Assembly (NCBI GenBank): GCA_947623655.1
Contig: CANQHG010000012.1
Location: forward strand, 1 to 52,903
Length of the DNA stretch: 52,903 nucleotides
From: an uncultured Clostridia bacterium
GTDB taxonomy: Bacteria > Bacillota > Clostridia > Christensenellales > Borkfalkiaceae
Reading direction: 5' to 3'
Shown: positions 52,802-52,903 of the stretch, in pieces
How the letters are laid out: the number at the start of each line of letters is the position of its first letter
How positions within the stretch are numbered: position 1 is the stretch's first letter
Notes under the pieces: generated by a model
What the model was told of the DNA's origin: nothing
Database searches by the model: none
What the model saw: the letters and a program-made list of their open reading frames with translations, nothing else
Made by a program: the position numbers and the translations under genes

Positions 52802-52903
52802 ACAAAACGGACTGTCGCAAGACGGCCCGTTTTGTTATGAAAACAAGCGGCCTCTTGCGGACCGAACCAAGAAAAAAGGTCTCCCGAAAAAGATCGCATC
52901 GCG

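Larger units (their letters stand above)
52549..52903 (+). repeat. Tandem repeat with a 221-bp unit derived from the tRNA-Pro 3' end
   Basis: The unit starting at 52549 recurs at 52770 and continues to the end of the window (134 bases of the second copy, with one substitution, T at 52605 to C at 52826). Each unit begins with the last 32 bases of the tRNA, followed by the terminator hairpin, CCGAACCAAG (52641-52650; complement of the tRNA bases 52531-52540), a stem TCCCGAAAAA / TTTTTCGGGA (52661-52695) and a GC-rich fold with CCCTTGCCG / CGGCAAGGG (52723-52744), GGGCTC / GAGCCC (52742-52759) and an outer pair GCCGTGG / CCACGGC (52702-52764). No protein frame persists because 221 is not a multiple of three. 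Confidence 0.9.

Noticed and set aside
52520-52840. 106-codon basic reading frame across tRNA-Pro and the repeat
   Set aside because: It is translated from the tRNA and the tandem unit; the second unit is in another frame because 221 is not divisible by three, and there is no ribosome binding site. A protamine-like peptide as claimed for E. coli rtT cannot be excluded but is unsupported.
52504-52903. The tRNA-Pro duplication as att sites of an integrated mobile element
   Set aside because: Only 189 bases separate the tRNA end from the next copy, no integrase is present, and the whole unit (not just the tRNA end) is repeated, so tandem duplication fits better.

Overview
The window reads as one piece of the chromosome of a strictly anaerobic, moderately GC-rich Clostridia-type Firmicute, probably an uncultured gut lineage. 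The evidence is a trimeric [FeFe]-hydrogenase, rubrerythrin, Feo iron uptake, HelD, a YitT protein, an acyl-CoA dehydratase activase, strong AGGAGG ribosome binding sites and TTGACA-17-TATAAT promoters. Placement below class level is inference. The sequence stops inside a tandem repeat, as it would at an unresolved contig edge.

Layout. 82-4225 (+) is a hydCBA operon. 4310-8580 (-) is a two-gene split version of the large acyl-CoA dehydratase activase. 8730-12365 (-) is a MarR regulator, a fused ABC exporter and a 25-residue miniprotein. 12556-15576 (-) is a YitT membrane protein, a thioredoxin-reductase-like flavoprotein that has lost its NADPH motif, and a CNNM/CBS membrane protein. 15701-20174 (-) is a type IIA topoisomerase pair. 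20578-23092 (+) is an LRR lipoprotein bracketed by two 149-bp direct repeats, then rubrerythrin and a patatin-like lipase. 23244-26281 (-) is HelD with a HAD phosphatase. 26698-36675 (-) is one 3325-residue modular lipoprotein. 36921-39356 (-) is an ArsR-controlled metal ATPase operon. 39420-42496 (-) is DUF378, FeoA, a divergent FeoB and an RluA enzyme. 42581-45022 (-) is a membrane-anchored surface protein. 45154-46705 (-) is an RNA-modification pair. 47057-49021 (-) is a GH51 arabinofuranosidase. 49148-52263 (-) is a zinc-ribbon membrane protein and a Na/Pi-cotransporter/PhoU protein. 52504-52580 (+) is tRNA-Pro(CGG), followed by a 221-bp tandem repeat whose unit begins with the 3' third of that tRNA.

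Themes. Redox and anaerobic metabolism is prominent: bifurcating-type hydrogenase, a probably ferredoxin-linked thioredoxin reductase, an ATP-driven one-electron activase and rubrerythrin. Metal handling (Feo, Cad) and cell-surface proteins (giant lipoprotein, LRR lipoprotein, 813-residue anchored protein) are the other two. Several intergenic gaps are filled by short palindromic interspersed repeats, one of which appears to have entered a coding sequence. The observations I rate highest are the tRNA-Pro-derived tandem repeat with a segment complementary to the tRNA anticodon arm, the giant modular lipoprotein, the NADPH-motif-less thioredoxin reductase, and two promoters that predict leaderless mRNAs.
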